Of a stretch of DNA of 64,000 nt, positions 48,621-59,602 are shown piece after piece. Source of the stretch: Nitrobacter sp. 62-23 (GTDB lineage Bacteria; Pseudomonadota; Alphaproteobacteria; Rhizobiales; Xanthobacteraceae). Positions within the stretch are counted from its first letter, which is position 1, and the number at the start of each line of letters is the position of its first letter. The stretch lies in the NCBI RefSeq assembly GCF_001897285.1, contig NZ_MKSM01000104.1, positions 1 through 64,000 on the forward strand. Reading direction: 5' to 3'. Position numbers and translations under genes: made by a program. The notes under the pieces are model-generated. The model did no database searches, was not told where the DNA came from, and worked only from the letters and a program-made list of their open reading frames with translations.

Positions 48621-49478
48621 TCAGGAAAATGCTGAAAAACGGTGAAATTCTTCCCGAAGCCGCCTGGCAATGCCGCCCGGGCGGCCATTTCCCACGATCT
48701 GACCATCGATCGCCACGACAGGCATGACGATCTGGGAGGCCGAGGTGACGAAAGCCTCCGCGGCCTCGTGCGCCTCCGCCGGCGTGAACGGGCGCTCCTC
48801 CAGAGTGATCTGAAGCGCCGCCATGACCTCCATGAGGACGGCCCGGGTGATGCCCGCGAGAATACCGCTCTCGGCGGAGCGGGTGACGACCCGGCCGTCT
48901 TTGGTGACGATCCAGGCGTTGCTCGAAGCGCCCTCGGTGATGAATCCGTCGCTCCCGACGTACCAGGCCTCGTAAGCCCCCTTCTCGCGCGCTTCCTGCT
49001 TCGCCAGCACATTAGGCAGCAGCGATACCGACTTGATGTCCACCCGAGGCCAGCGATTTTCAGGCACGGTGACGACCTTGATGCCGGTCGCGGCGGTTTG
49101 CTGGTTCTTCGCATAGTTGAGCGCACGCGCCGTCACCACGACGGCTGGCCTCACTGTATCCGGCGGAAACGCATGATCGCGCCGCGCCACGCCGCGGGAC
49201 ACCTGCAGATAAACCAGTCCGTAGGTCACGCGGTTGCGGCGTACCACTTCTCGCATGACGATACCGAGCGCCGACAGCGGCATCGGTTCGGCGATCCGCA
49301 ATTCGCGCAACGACCGCTGCAATCGCGCCATGTGCCGGGGAAAATCCACCAGCCTTCCGCCTCGCACTTCGCAGACTTCATAAACACCATCCGCAAACTG
49401 ATAGCCACGGTCCTCGACGTTGACACAGGCGTCGCGCAGATCGCGATAGCGGCCGTTGACGTAAGCAATTCGCGACAT
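48621..49478 (-). CDS. dat: D-amino acid aminotransferase (class IV)
   Basis: A 285-residue PLP-dependent fold-type IV aminotransferase. The PLP Lys is in VDIKSVSLLPN (~141), the PLP-phosphate region is ITEGASSN near 175, and the segment EDRGYQFADGVYEV at ~22-35 is typical of D-alanine/D-glutamate transaminases. It converts D-alanine plus 2-oxoglutarate into pyruvate and D-glutamate. A branched-chain-type activity is the alternative. ATG 49478 is preferred over TTG 49490. It lies between ntrX and hfq, all on one strand. Confidence 0.85.
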   Translation of the reverse strand: MSRIAYVNGRYRDLRDACVNVEDRGYQFADGVYEVCEVRGGRLVDFPRHMARLQRSLRELRIAEPMPLSALGIVMREVVRRNRVTYGLVYLQVSRGVARRDHAFPPDTVRPAVVVTARALNYAKNQQTAATGIKVVTVPENRWPRVDIKSVSLLPNVLAKQEAREKGAYEAWYVGSDGFITEGASSNAWIVTKDGRVVTRSAESGILAGITRAVLMEVMAALQITLEERPFTPAEAHEAAEAFVTSASQIVMPVVAIDGQIVGNGRPGGIARRLREEFHRFSAFS

Positions 49479-49504
49479 CGGCGCGTCCAACCCCCGAAAG
49501 GCTT

Positions 49505-50875
49505 TTAGTTGACGCCGAGCGCCTTGAGCTTGCGGTGCAGCGCCGAGCGCTCCATGCCGACGAATTCGGCCGTCCGCGAGATATTGTTGGAGAAGCGGCT
49601 GATCTGGGCAATCAGGTAGTCGCGCTCGAACACCTCGCGAGCCTCGCGTAGCGGCAGGCCCATGATGTGCTCGCCGTTAACGCCGGACGGCATCGCCGGA
49701 ACCATCGAGCCGACGTCCTGCGGCAGCATGTCAGCGGTAATGATTATCTCCGGACCGCCGCCGGCCAGGATCATCACGCGCTCGACATTGTTGCGAAGTT
49801 GCCGGACGTTGCCCGGCCAGACGTGCGATTGCAACACGGCCATCGCGTCGTCGCCGATCCTGCGCTTGGGCAGCCCGCTGGCGGCGGAGATGTGGTCCAT
49901 GAAAAATTCGATCAGTTCGGGAATGTCCTCCCTGCGTTCGGAGAGCGGCGGAACCCGGATCGGCACGACCGACAGCCGGTGATAAAGATCCTCGCGGAAA
50001 CGCCCGGCGGCAATCTCCTCCTCCAGGTTTCGCGCCGTCGACGAAATGATGCGCACATCGACCTTGATCTTGTTTATCCCGCCAGAGCGCTGAAAGGTCT
50101 GATCGACCAGGACGCGCATGATCTTGTTCTGGGTCTCGCGCGGCATGTCGCCGATCTCGTCGATGAACAGCGTCCCGCCGTGCGCTTCTTCCAGGGCTCC
50201 TGTCTTGCGAGGCTGCTGGCCGTCGGTCTGTTCGATGCCGAACAATTCGAATTCCATTCGCTCCGGCGTAATCGCCGCCGCGTTGATGACGACGAACGGT
50301 CCCTCCGAGCGGCTCGACTGATTGTGAAGCGTTCGCGCTGCCAATTCCTTGCCGGATCCGGACGGGCCGACGATCATGATCCGGCTGTTGGCCTTCGCTG
50401 CGCGCTCGATGGTCTGCCGTAGCTGGTTCATGCACGGCGAACGGCCGACCAGCGATCCCGCCGCCGGCGCGAGCTGCTTCAGTTCCCTGACCTCGCGCTT
50501 GAGGCGCGAGGTTTCGAGCGCACGCGTCGCCACCAGAATCAAACGATCGGACTTGAACGGCTTTTCGATGAAGTCATAGGCGCCGCGCTTGATCGCGGCA
50601 ACGGCCGTTTCAATGTTGCCATGACCGGAGATCATGACCACCGGCGTGTCGGGACTGTCCTGCTTGATCATCTCGAGCAGTTGCAATCCGTCGAGCTTGC
50701 TGCCTTGCAGCCAGATATCGAGGAACACCATGTGCGGGCGGCGGCTTGAGACCTCCGCAAGCGCCTCATCGCTGTTGCGCGCGGTGCGGGTCGTAAAACC
50801 CTCGTCCTCCAGGATGCCTGCAACGAGGTCGCGAATATCCGCCTCGTCGTCCACTATCAGAATATCGTGTGCCAT
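49505..50875 (-). CDS. ntrX: nitrogen assimilation response regulator NtrX
   Basis: A 456-residue NtrC-family regulator: receiver domain with phospho-acceptor D53, AAA+ domain with GPSGSGKE (~167-174) and DEIGDMP, and a C-terminal Fis-type helix-turn-helix (SRTAEFVGMERSALHRKLK). The sigma-54-contacting GAFTGA loop is replaced by QPRKTGALEEA-type sequence, as is known for alphaproteobacterial NtrX, so it probably acts without sigma-54 activation. It follows ntrY by 17 bp. Confidence 0.95.
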   Translation of the reverse strand: MAHDILIVDDEADIRDLVAGILEDEGFTTRTARNSDEALAEVSSRRPHMVFLDIWLQGSKLDGLQLLEMIKQDSPDTPVVMISGHGNIETAVAAIKRGAYDFIEKPFKSDRLILVATRALETSRLKREVRELKQLAPAAGSLVGRSPCMNQLRQTIERAAKANSRIMIVGPSGSGKELAARTLHNQSSRSEGPFVVINAAAITPERMEFELFGIEQTDGQQPRKTGALEEAHGGTLFIDEIGDMPRETQNKIMRVLVDQTFQRSGGINKIKVDVRIISSTARNLEEEIAAGRFREDLYHRLSVVPIRVPPLSERREDIPELIEFFMDHISAASGLPKRRIGDDAMAVLQSHVWPGNVRQLRNNVERVMILAGGGPEIIITADMLPQDVGSMVPAMPSGVNGEHIMGLPLREAREVFERDYLIAQISRFSNNISRTAEFVGMERSALHRKLKALGVN

Positions 50876-50892
50876 GGATTGGATCCGCCCAG

Positions 50893-53193
50893 TCAGTTGC
50901 CGGTTGCAACCTTTGCTTTCGTTTCATCGCCGGTCGACGCACCGTCGTCAGTCGCTCCGCCGCTCCCGTCGGTTTCACTTTTTGCGCGCCCGGATATCGC
51001 AAACCGCAATCGCATCCAGGCTCCGCGCGCTTCCGGTCTTATGGCGGAGGCGTCATTGAGTTCGAGTTTTCCGCCGTGGTCTTCCAGCACGCGCCCCACA
51101 ATCGCGAGACCAAGGCCGGTGCCCTTCTCGCGCGTCGTGACGTAGGGCTCAAGCAGGCGCGCTCGCGCAACTTTCGGCAGGCCGATTCCGTTGTCGATTA
51201 CGTCGATAACAATGTCGTCGCCCTCCCGCGCGGCGATGACATCGATCCGGCCTTTGCCGAGTGTCTCCGGCGGCACCGCCTCGATGGCCTCGGTCGCATT
51301 CTTGATGATGTTGGTCAGAGCCTGCGAGATCAGCCGCCGGTCGAACTGGGCGCGCATCGGGTCGTGCTTGATGTCGGCTTCGATCTCGATTTCGGGATGC
51401 CCGACGCGCATGAGAAAAACCGTCTGCCGAACCGTGTCGGCGACGTCCTCGCCTTCCATCACCGGCTTCGGCATCCGCGCAAAACGCGAGAATTCGTCGA
51501 CCATCCGCCTGATATCCTCGACCTGGCGCACGATCGTATCGGTGCACTGCTCGAAGATCGGCTTGTCTTCCGTGATCGCCTTGCCGAACTTGCGGCGAAT
51601 GCGCTCGGCCGATAGCTGGATCGGCGTCAGCGGATTCTTGATCTCATGCGCGATCCGCCGGGCTACGTCACCCCACGCGGATGTGCGTTGTGCGGTCACG
51701 AGTTCGGTGATGTCGTCCAGAGTGATGATGTAGCTGTCGCGCGATTGACTACTCTGCTCGGCGCTGATGCGCACCGAGATATTGCGCTCGTTGCCGTCGC
51801 GATTGATGTTGACCTGTCCCTGCACCAGCCGCTGGGTCCCCTCCCTCGCCGTCTGCATGAGATCGTTGAGCTCCGGAATCACTTCGGACAGCGGATGTCC
51901 GAGCGTTTCCGATTCAGAATGACCGATCAGCTTCTCGGCAGACCGGTTAAGGATGCCAATGTTATTGGCGCCGTCGACGCCGATGATGCCGGCGCTTGCC
52001 GACGACAATACGGCCTCGATGAAACGGCGGCGGCTGTCGATCAGGCCGCTCGCGCTGACGAGTTCATCACGCTGCATCCGCAACTCGGCTGTCATCTTGT
52101 TGAAGGTTTCGCCGAGCTGGGCTAGATCGCCTTCGGATTTGAGGACAGGCACCTGAACGTTCAGGTCGCCGGTGGACACGACGTTCGCCGCGTTCATCAG
52201 GCGACGGACGGGTGCGACGAACCGGTCGGCGAAGTTCAGCGCCAGCAGCACCGACGCCATCAGGATGGTCAGCGCGATTACGGCAAACATCAGCGCGAAC
52301 GCCACCTGGATGCCGAGGCGCCGCGCCTCGATCGTGGCGTACACGGCCACGCTTGCCTCGGTCTGCTTCAGTTGCGCGACGACATGGGGATCGAGCAGGC
52401 GCGCCACATAAAGAAATTTATCGTCGAACGCGCGCAGCCGTATGACGGCGGCGACATAGTTCGCTTCTGGAAATACAGCGATTTGCGGTTCGTCTTCCCC
52501 GACGTTCTTGAGAAAATCCGGGTTGGGCGTGGTGTAGGTCCGCTCGATGCCGGTTTGCGCGGACACCAGCGCATTGCCGTCCTTGTCGATCAGCATCGCA
52601 CCCGGCAGGTTGCGGGCTTTCGCGTTCGAGGTCAGAAGCTGGTTGAATGTCGCGCGGTCCTGATCGTACAACGGCCGCGCGTTGGAGATATCATTGGCCA
52701 TGCCGATAATATCGCCGCGAATGAGCTGGGCGTGCTCGTGCAAATAGGCGTTGGCGACGATCAGCGAGTTCTGGATGACTTCCCTGGTGGGTCCAGAAAA
52801 CAGGCGGTCGAGACCGCGATCGATGGTGACGTTGGCCACCACCGACACCAGCACCGCCGGCAGCACCGCGATCACCGAGAACAGGCTGACGATCTGGACG
52901 TGGAGTTTCGCGGCGGCGCGGCCGCGCCTGCGGGCCTGAACCACCTGCCAGACTTCGAGGGCGATGATCCCGATAAGCAAAAGGATGATGGCGGCGTCGA
53001 TCAGCAGGAAGGTGACGACGACCCGGTGGTTCGGCTCGATCGGGGTGAGGCCGACCAGAACCACGAAGGTCAGGAGTGCAGACAACAGCGCGAGCCCGAT
53101 CGCAACCGCCGCTAGAAGTCGGCGCGGGGTCCAGCCGCGCGGCTCGGCAAATGACGGATCGTGGGAGGGGGCCCGCGTGTCTGCGCTAATCAT
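50893..53193 (-). CDS. ntrY: sensor histidine kinase NtrY
   Basis: A 766-residue membrane kinase. Three to four N-terminal helices (~30-110), a periplasmic region (~115-295), another helix (~300-320), HAMP (~325-375), PAS (~395-490), HisKA with HEIKNPLTPIQ (~515) and HATPase_c with GTGLGLAIV near 700 are seen in order. The C-terminal ~40 residues are low complexity (Thr/Gly/Asp/Ala). It phosphorylates NtrX. It follows ntrC by ~200 bp. Confidence 0.94.
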   Translation of the reverse strand: MISADTRAPSHDPSFAEPRGWTPRRLLAAVAIGLALLSALLTFVVLVGLTPIEPNHRVVVTFLLIDAAIILLLIGIIALEVWQVVQARRRGRAAAKLHVQIVSLFSVIAVLPAVLVSVVANVTIDRGLDRLFSGPTREVIQNSLIVANAYLHEHAQLIRGDIIGMANDISNARPLYDQDRATFNQLLTSNAKARNLPGAMLIDKDGNALVSAQTGIERTYTTPNPDFLKNVGEDEPQIAVFPEANYVAAVIRLRAFDDKFLYVARLLDPHVVAQLKQTEASVAVYATIEARRLGIQVAFALMFAVIALTILMASVLLALNFADRFVAPVRRLMNAANVVSTGDLNVQVPVLKSEGDLAQLGETFNKMTAELRMQRDELVSASGLIDSRRRFIEAVLSSASAGIIGVDGANNIGILNRSAEKLIGHSESETLGHPLSEVIPELNDLMQTAREGTQRLVQGQVNINRDGNERNISVRISAEQSSQSRDSYIITLDDITELVTAQRTSAWGDVARRIAHEIKNPLTPIQLSAERIRRKFGKAITEDKPIFEQCTDTIVRQVEDIRRMVDEFSRFARMPKPVMEGEDVADTVRQTVFLMRVGHPEIEIEADIKHDPMRAQFDRRLISQALTNIIKNATEAIEAVPPETLGKGRIDVIAAREGDDIVIDVIDNGIGLPKVARARLLEPYVTTREKGTGLGLAIVGRVLEDHGGKLELNDASAIRPEARGAWMRLRFAISGRAKSETDGSGGATDDGASTGDETKAKVATGN

Positions 53194-53392
53194 CCTGGGA
53201 ATAAGGTTTGAAGGTTTGAAGTTCGCTGACTAAACTGGCCGCACCCGGCAGCGAACTGATGCATTCCTACAACAATGTTGCACAATTGAGACATTTCCGC
53301 GGCGCGATCCTTCGCGCGGGGACGGGCCAAGCTTCGCATAATTTGCTGATTCGGTCTGGATTATAATCGAAAACAGGCCGAATGCGGCCGCG

Positions 53393-54835
53393 TTATTCTC
53401 CGGTCCGATAGACCTGGATATCCAGATCGCGGATTTTCTTGCGCAGCGTATTGCGGTTCAAACCCAAAAGGTCGGCTGCCCGAATCTGGTTGCCGCGAGT
53501 CGCGGCCAGAGCTGCCGTGAGAAGCGGGATCTCGATCTCCCGCAAGACGCGATGATACAGGCCCGGCGGGGGCACGCCGTTCGGAAAGGCCGAAAAATGC
53601 GACGACAGGTACATCTCGACGGCCCCGCCGAGGCTGTCGACGCCCTGGCGGCCGCTGCCGCCTGAAACCACGGGAGGAGGCGCAAGTTCGCCGTCGATTA
53701 CGGGGCCGGTGATGACGTCCTGCGGATAGAGCGCCGCCAGCCTGCGCGCCAGATTTTCCAGTTCGCGGACGTTGCCGGGCCAGCGATGCCGCTTCAGGCG
53801 CTCGATCGCGAGCGCATCGAGCTTCTTGGGCGGCAGCCCGTCCTTTTCGGCGAGGGCGAAGAAGTGCCGAATCAGATCGGGCAGATCCTCGATGCGTTCG
53901 CGCAGCGGCGGCAGGCGCAGCGGCACCACGTTGAGGCGGAAGAACAGGTCCTCGCGAAACAGCCCCTGCTGGATCAGAACGCGAAGATCCTTATTGCTGG
54001 CTGCGACGATACGAACATCGGTCTTGATCGCGGTGCGTCCGCCGACAGCAGTGTACTCTCCCTGCTGCAGCACGCGCAGCAGACGCGTCTGCGCCTCCAT
54101 CGGCATGTCGCCGATTTCGTCGAGAAACAGGGTCCCTCCTTCGGCCTGCTCGAAACGGCCGGAGGCGCGGTTATTGGCGCCGGTGAAGGCGCCGCGCTCG
54201 TGGCCGAACAACTCCGATTCGATGAGGTCGCGGGGGATCGCAGCCATGTTGACGGCGACGAACGGACCGTTGCGCCGCTTGCCATAGTCGTGAAGCGCGC
54301 GCGCGACCAGTTCCTTGCCGGTGCCGGACTCGCCGGAAATCATCACTGTCAGGTCGGTCTGCATCAGCCGCGCCAGCACGCGATAGATGTCCTGCATGGC
54401 GGGCGAACGGCCGATCAGCGGAATGGACTCGAATTCGTTCTCGCTACTGCGGCTGGCGGCGCGCTCCTTGGGTTCGGCGAGTGCGCGGCCGACAATCGCG
54501 ACCAGTTCCTTGAGGTCGAAAGGTTTCGGGAGGTATTCATACGCGCCACGCTCGGAGGCGCGGATCGCCGTCATGAAGGTGTTTTGCGCGCTCATTACGA
54601 TGACCGGCAGGTTCGGCCGCATCTTCTTGATGCGCGGCAGCAGGTCGAAGGCGTTCTCATCCGGCATCACGACGTCGGTGATGACGATATCCCCCTCGCC
54701 CTGGCTGACCCATCGCCACAGCGTCGCCGCGTTGCCGGTGAGACGCACCTCATATCCTGCGCGCGACAGCGCCTGATTGAGCACCGTGCGGATGGCGGCG
54801 TCATCATCTGCGACCAGTATGTGAGCTGCGGGCAT
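53393..54835 (-). CDS. ntrC: nitrogen regulation protein NR(I), NtrC
   Basis: A 480-residue sigma-54 activator: receiver domain with D54, AAA+ domain with GESGTGKE (~168-175), an intact GAFTGA loop ([10 protein letters not shown], ~210-219), GEVD-like DEIGDMP, and a Fis-type DNA-binding domain at the C-terminus ([20 protein letters not shown]). It activates glnA and ammonium-scavenging genes under nitrogen limitation. Nine bp separate it from ntrB. Confidence 0.95.
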   Translation of the reverse strand: MPAAHILVADDDAAIRTVLNQALSRAGYEVRLTGNAATLWRWVSQGEGDIVITDVVMPDENAFDLLPRIKKMRPNLPVIVMSAQNTFMTAIRASERGAYEYLPKPFDLKELVAIVGRALAEPKERAASRSSENEFESIPLIGRSPAMQDIYRVLARLMQTDLTVMISGESGTGKELVARALHDYGKRRNGPFVAVNMAAIPRDLIESELFGHERGAFTGANNRASGRFEQAEGGTLFLDEIGDMPMEAQTRLLRVLQQGEYTAVGGRTAIKTDVRIVAASNKDLRVLIQQGLFREDLFFRLNVVPLRLPPLRERIEDLPDLIRHFFALAEKDGLPPKKLDALAIERLKRHRWPGNVRELENLARRLAALYPQDVITGPVIDGELAPPPVVSGGSGRQGVDSLGGAVEMYLSSHFSAFPNGVPPPGLYHRVLREIEIPLLTAALAATRGNQIRAADLLGLNRNTLRKKIRDLDIQVYRTGE

Positions 54836-54844
54836 GTGTCGTCC

Positions 54845-56020
54845 TCATCCTGGATCGCGTGAGGCGTGTGACGCCATCTCCGGGGCGGCGGCATCGTCGC
54901 TCTGCCGGTGCTTTGAACTTATGTCGAACATCGGGAGCAGGATGCGGAAGGTGGTTTTGCGCGGCTGCGATTCACATTCGACGATGCCACCGTGATCGCG
55001 GACGATTTTGGCGACCAGCGCGAGTCCGAGCCCGCTTCCGGCCGGCTTCGTGGTTACGAACGGGTCGAACAGGTTGGGCAAGAGATCCTCTGCTACGCCG
55101 GGACCATTATCCTTGACGCAAAATTCCAGCGGCAGCGACACGCGTGACTTGTTACCGGGCACCGACAGACGGAGGCCGGGACGGAATGCGGTCGTGAACT
55201 GGATTTCTCCCTCGCCTCCCAGATCGGCAACGGCTTCCGCGGCATTCTTGACGAGATTCAGAAAGACCTGAATCAGTTGATCCCGATCGGCGAGAACCGG
55301 CGGCAACGACGGATCGTAATCCTCGGCAAACCGGACGTTCCGCGCAAAGCCGGACTGCGCGAGCCGTTTGACATGATCGAGCACCGAATGAATGTTGACC
55401 GGGCCTCGCGTCACCGGCCGTTCATCGCCGAACACTTCCATGCTGTCGACCAGCGTGACGATGCGGTCCGCTTCGTCGCAGATCAGGCGGGTCAAAATCC
55501 GGTCTTCCGACGATGCTCCCTGTTCGAGAAGCTGCGCCGCACCTCGAATGCCGGAGAGCGGATTCTTGATTTCATGCGCGAGCATGGCCGCGAGCGCCGT
55601 CACCGAGCGCGCCGCGCTGCGATGGGTCAACTGCCGATCCATCTTGTCGGCCATGGTGCGCTCCTGAATCATCACCACGACGTGGCCGGGCCGTTCCGTC
55701 AGCGGCGCGACGTGCAGGTCGACCTGGCGGTCGCGGCCGATCCGCGGCGTGCCGAGATCGACCCGGAATTCGTTCACCGGCGAACCGGCGTTCCGCACCT
55801 GATCGATCAGCGGCAGCAGCGGGCTGCCGAACGGGACCACCTCCTTCAGCGGCAGCCGCTGCAGGAACTGCGCCGACATTTCGAAGAACGACTCCGCGGC
55901 CGCGTTGGCGTCGACGATCCGGCCGTCGGGCGCGACCAGCAGCACCGGATTTGGAAGCGCGTTGAGAACAGCCTCGCCGTCGGATGGCGCAGCGCGCGCG
56001 CGCTCCACAAGCGACGTCAT
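54845..56020 (-). CDS. ntrB: nitrogen sensor kinase NtrB
   Basis: A 391-residue soluble kinase: PAS domain (~15-120), HisKA with [11 protein letters not shown] (~145-155) and HATPase_c with GSGLGLALV (~335). It phosphorylates NtrC and is controlled by PII. ATG 56020 overlaps the dusB stop (ATGA) and has GGAGCG eight bases upstream; longer in-frame starts to 56113 lie inside dusB. dusB-ntrB-ntrC is a conserved arrangement in alphaproteobacteria. Confidence 0.95.
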   Translation of the reverse strand: MTSLVERARAAPSDGEAVLNALPNPVLLVAPDGRIVDANAAAESFFEMSAQFLQRLPLKEVVPFGSPLLPLIDQVRNAGSPVNEFRVDLGTPRIGRDRQVDLHVAPLTERPGHVVVMIQERTMADKMDRQLTHRSAARSVTALAAMLAHEIKNPLSGIRGAAQLLEQGASSEDRILTRLICDEADRIVTLVDSMEVFGDERPVTRGPVNIHSVLDHVKRLAQSGFARNVRFAEDYDPSLPPVLADRDQLIQVFLNLVKNAAEAVADLGGEGEIQFTTAFRPGLRLSVPGNKSRVSLPLEFCVKDNGPGVAEDLLPNLFDPFVTTKPAGSGLGLALVAKIVRDHGGIVECESQPRKTTFRILLPMFDISSKHRQSDDAAAPEMASHASRDPG

Positions 56021-57060
56021 GCTGCGGCGCTCCATCCGAAATCCTCGAATGCATCCACAAGAGAGCGCTGCACGCCAGCCGGATCGTCGGCCGTCAGAAT
56101 TTTTCCGCGCCATATCTTGAGGACGGACGTGGAAACATTTCCACTGGCGGCCGCGATCCCGAGCGCCCAGCCGAGATGTTTTCGCGCATGACGAAGACCG
56201 ATACGAAGGCCGTAGTGCCGAAGCAGATCGTCATAAAGCGCGCGGATATACGCCAACTGGTCCGCGAGCGACGGCGGCGGTTCGGCGACGCCCGTCTCCA
56301 ACCGGCGTCCGATCTGCCCCGGCATCCAGGGCTGACCTTGCGCGCCACGCCCCACCATGACGGCATCGGCGGTCGATTCCTCCAGCGCCGCGACGGCTGC
56401 CTCGAACGAGGTTATGTCGCCGTTGACCACCACGGGAATGCGGACCGCCTGTTTCACCGCCCGCACGGCTTGCCAGTCGGCGCGACCCTTGTAGAACTGG
56501 CAACGCGTGCGGCCATGAACGGTGATCATCCGCACGCCGGCGGATTCGGCGCGCTGCGCGAGCGCCGGCGCATTGAGCGAGCGATCGTCCCATCCAAGCC
56601 GAATCTTGAGCGTGACCGGCACCTTCACCGCGCCGACCGTCGCCTCGATCAGTCGCAAGGCGTGGTCGAGATCGCGCATCAAGGCCGACCCCGACTGGCC
56701 GCCTGTCACGTGGCGGGCGGGACAACCCATGTTGATGTCGATGATATCGGCGCCCGCTGCCTCGGCGATCCGCGCACCTTCCGCCATCCAGTGCGTCTCG
56801 CAGCCCGCGAGCTGAACCACGTGCGGTCCGCCACCGGTTGCTTCGCAACGGAGCACGGACATGGGACGCCCGCGCACGAGATCGTCGCTGGCGGTCATCT
56901 CGGAGACCACGAGCCCTGCCCCCAGCGATTCCGCAAGACGACGGAACGGTCGGTCGGTAATGCCGGACATCGGCGCAAGAAAGACGCGGCTGGCGATCGG
57001 GATATCCCCGATCATGAGCGGATTTTGATCTGATGCAGGGCGGGACGGGTTGGAAGTCAT
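56017..57060 (-). CDS. dusB: tRNA-dihydrouridine synthase DusB (NifR3-like)
   Basis: A 347-residue FMN enzyme that reduces uridines in the tRNA D-loop. FMN-site [14 protein letters not shown] is at ~27-40. The catalytic Cys is in [13 protein letters not shown] (~109-121). [12 protein letters not shown] and NGDI are also present. ATG 57060 with AAAGG upstream is chosen; TTG 57081 is less likely. It heads the ntr operon, which links tRNA modification and nitrogen control, as in other proteobacteria. Confidence 0.94.
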   Translation of the reverse strand: MTSNPSRPASDQNPLMIGDIPIASRVFLAPMSGITDRPFRRLAESLGAGLVVSEMTASDDLVRGRPMSVLRCEATGGGPHVVQLAGCETHWMAEGARIAEAAGADIIDINMGCPARHVTGGQSGSALMRDLDHALRLIEATVGAVKVPVTLKIRLGWDDRSLNAPALAQRAESAGVRMITVHGRTRCQFYKGRADWQAVRAVKQAVRIPVVVNGDITSFEAAVAALEESTADAVMVGRGAQGQPWMPGQIGRRLETGVAEPPPSLADQLAYIRALYDDLLRHYGLRIGLRHARKHLGWALGIAAASGNVSTSVLKIWRGKILTADDPAGVQRSLVDAFEDFGWSAAA

Positions 57061-57286
57061 AAGCCTTTGGAACTCTTGCAAGCCGCCCCGGAACTGTCGA
57101 TTATTTGGGCAACAATATCGAATGCCTATAGTTTAGCCAATTTCTTACATGTTACAAGTGCGCTGCAGCACAAATAATCCGGGGCCAACCCCTTGGGACA
57201 CCTGCTGGTTTTGTTCCGAGCGTGGTAAGGGCAGTGACCCGAGCGGGATTCCCGTCTTCCAACCTCATTTATACCTGTCGATTCCA

Positions 57287-58483
57287 ATGCCGACCTCTCC
57301 ACGAACGGCCGCCATCATTGTCGCAGCGGGGCGCGGACTTCGCGCCGGCGCCGGCGGCCCCAAGCAATACCGGACAGTCGGCGGACGGACCGTGATTGCG
57401 CGGGCCATGGAGGCATTCTGCGATCACCCCGACGTCTTCGCTGTCCAGCCGGTGCTGAACCCTGATGACGCCGAGATGTTCAATCAGGCCGTCGCCGGGT
57501 TTGACTACCGCCCCCCGGCGAATGGCGGCGCCACGCGCCAGGCCTCCGTTCATGCCGGCCTCGAGGCGCTGGCCGCCGACGCGCCGGACATTGTGCTGAT
57601 TCACGATGCCGCCCGGCCGTTCGCAACGCAGGCATTGATCAGGCGTGCGATCGACGCAGCCAACATCACCGGCGCGGCGGTGCCCGTCATTCCCGTGACC
57701 GACACCATCAAGCAGGTCGATGCGTCGGGAGCCGTCAATGCAACTCCGGATCGCGCGACGTTGCGGATCGCGCAAACGCCGCAGGCGTTCCGTTTCGATG
57801 TGATCCTCGACGCGCATCGCCGCGCCGCGCGCGAGGGCCGCGACGATTTCACCGACGACGCTGCGCTCGCGGAATGGGTAGGATTGACGGTCGCAACATT
57901 TGAAGGCGATGCTGCCAACATGAAACTGACCACACCGGAAGATTTCGTGCGTGAGGAAGCCCGTCTTGCGGCGGCGCTCGGCGACATCAGGACCGGCACC
58001 GGCTACGACGTCCACGCCTTCGGCGACGGCGATCACGTCATGCTGTGCGGCGTGAAGGTCCCGCATAATCGCGGCTTCCTCGCCCATTCCGATGGCGACG
58101 TCGGCCTGCACGCGCTGGTCGATGCCATTCTCGGCGCGCTCGCGGATGGCGACATCGGTTCGCATTTCCCTCCGAGCGATCCGCAGTGGAAAGGCGCGGC
58201 CTCTGACAAATTTCTGAAGTATGCCATCGAGCGCGTCGCGGCGCGCGGCGGCCGCGTCGCCAATCTCGAAGTCACGATGATCTGCGAGCGGCCCAAGATC
58301 GGTCCTCTGCGCGAGACGATGCGCGCACGCATCGCGGAAATTACCGGCGTCGCGATCTCGCGGGTGGCCGTGAAGGCGACCACAAGCGAGCGTCTCGGCT
58401 TCACCGGACGCGAGGAAGGAATCGCTGCGACCGCCAGCGCGACCATTCGCCTGCCCTGGAACGAAAAGAGCGGGAGCGCCTGA
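57287..58483 (+). CDS. ispDF: bifunctional IspDF (MEP pathway)
   Basis: A 398-residue fusion. The IspD half (about 1-230) has the nucleotide-binding AAGRGLRAG and DAARPF. The IspF half (about 235-390) has GTGYDVHAF with zinc ligands and [15 protein letters not shown]. It makes CDP-ME and then 2-C-methyl-erythritol 2,4-cyclodiphosphate in isoprenoid synthesis. The fusion is typical of alphaproteobacteria. The ATG at 57287 (MPTSPRTA) starts right before the IspD fold. It is divergent from dusB. Confidence 0.95.
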   Translation: MPTSPRTAAIIVAAGRGLRAGAGGPKQYRTVGGRTVIARAMEAFCDHPDVFAVQPVLNPDDAEMFNQAVAGFDYRPPANGGATRQASVHAGLEALAADAPDIVLIHDAARPFATQALIRRAIDAANITGAAVPVIPVTDTIKQVDASGAVNATPDRATLRIAQTPQAFRFDVILDAHRRAAREGRDDFTDDAALAEWVGLTVATFEGDAANMKLTTPEDFVREEARLAAALGDIRTGTGYDVHAFGDGDHVMLCGVKVPHNRGFLAHSDGDVGLHALVDAILGALADGDIGSHFPPSDPQWKGAASDKFLKYAIERVAARGGRVANLEVTMICERPKIGPLRETMRARIAEITGVAISRVAVKATTSERLGFTGREEGIAATASATIRLPWNEKSGSA

Positions 58484-58484
58484 C

Positions 58485-59111
58485 ATGAGCGGCAGCGACA
58501 TTCGCGCCATGTCGCGTTCGCTGCTCGATCTTTGCCGGATGCGCAAGCTCACTATCGCAACGGCCGAATCCTGTACCGGCGGGCTGGTCGCGGGCGCGCT
58601 GACCGAGATTCCCGGCTCCTCCGACGTGGTCGATCGCGGTTTCGTCACCTATTCCAACGACGCCAAACGCGCGATGCTGGGCGTCAAGGCCAGCACGCTC
58701 GACAGTTTCGGCGCGGTCAGCAAGGAAACCGCGACCGCCATGGCGATCGGCGCGCTGGAACGCGCCGGCACCGATCTGGCCGTCGCCATTACGGGAATCG
58801 CAGGGCCAGGAGGCGCAACGCCCGGCAAGCCCGTGGGCCTTGTTCATTTCGCCGCCGCCGCGCGGGACGGTCGCCTGACTCATCGCGAATGCCGTTTTGG
58901 CGCGATCGGCCGCAGTTCGGTGCGGCAGCGTTCGGTCATTGAGGCCCTGCGGATGCTCATGGAGCTGGCGCGCGGTCCGAAACCACCCGCAAAAGTCCGG
59001 CGCGAGCGCGCCAGCCGCCTGCATCCACGCAAGGCGCGGACACCGTTACGCCGGACCGGCGAGCGGCGACGCACAGCCGGACCAAGAAAGCCCGCGCCGA
59101 AGACAAGCTGA
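58485..59111 (+). CDS. pncC: nicotinamide-nucleotide amidase (CinA C-terminal domain)
   Basis: A 208-residue PncC/CinA-C protein. The active-site AESCTGGLVAG is at ~27-37, and the downstream TGIAGPGGATPGKPVG matches the family. It deamidates NMN to NaMN in pyridine nucleotide recycling. The last ~45 residues are a basic Arg/Pro/Lys-rich tail not usual for the family. It starts two bases after the ispDF stop. Confidence 0.9.
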   Translation: MSGSDIRAMSRSLLDLCRMRKLTIATAESCTGGLVAGALTEIPGSSDVVDRGFVTYSNDAKRAMLGVKASTLDSFGAVSKETATAMAIGALERAGTDLAVAITGIAGPGGATPGKPVGLVHFAAAARDGRLTHRECRFGAIGRSSVRQRSVIEALRMLMELARGPKPPAKVRRERASRLHPRKARTPLRRTGERRRTAGPRKPAPKTS

Positions 59112-59123
59112 AAGGACGTTGCG

Positions 59124-59591
59124 TTATCCGGCGGCGCGCGGCGTTCCGTAAACGACATCGGCGCGCTTTTCAAACGCCGACGCAAAGCGCTGGAACGCGG
59201 TATCGAACATTGCGCCCATCAACATCGCCAGCATCCGGCTCTTGAAATCATAGCTGATGAAAAACCCGACCTCGCAGCCTTGGTCTGTTTTCGGTTCAAA
59301 CGTCCAGCGATTTTCCATGTGGCTGAACGGCCCCCGGAGATACTCGACAAGAATTTTGAGGTTCGGCCGATCGAGAGTCACCTTGCTCGTGAAGGTCTCG
59401 CGCACCAGCTTGAACGACACGGTCATATCGGCCACCACGACTTCCTTGCCGTCGGCCGCCGGCGTGCGCTGCCGCACTTTCAGCGACTGGCACAACGGCA
59501 CGAATTCCGGATAGCGCTCGACATCCGCAACAAGATCGAACATCTGTTCCGAACTGTATCGCACGCGGCGCTTGCTGGAGAACGTCGGCAT
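59124..59591 (-). CDS. RatA/COQ10-like START-domain protein
   Basis: A 155-residue polyketide-cyclase/START-fold protein of the RatA/Coq10 family (RYSSEQMFDLVADVERYPEFVP at the N-terminus; the run begins at residue 11). Coq10 binds ubiquinone and aids respiration, while E. coli RatA is described as a ribosome-association inhibitor. For an alphaproteobacterium the Coq10-like role is likely. It ends the lipA operon, 11 bp after lipA. Confidence 0.87.
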   Translation of the reverse strand: MPTFSSKRRVRYSSEQMFDLVADVERYPEFVPLCQSLKVRQRTPAADGKEVVVADMTVSFKLVRETFTSKVTLDRPNLKILVEYLRGPFSHMENRWTFEPKTDQGCEVGFFISYDFKSRMLAMLMGAMFDTAFQRFASAFEKRADVVYGTPRAAG

Positions 59592-59602
59592 GTCGGTGGG
59601 GC

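Noticed and set aside
49505-50875. Loss of the GAFTGA motif in NtrX as a novelty
   Set aside because: It is an established trait of alphaproteobacterial NtrX, so it is noted in the annotation and not counted as a finding.
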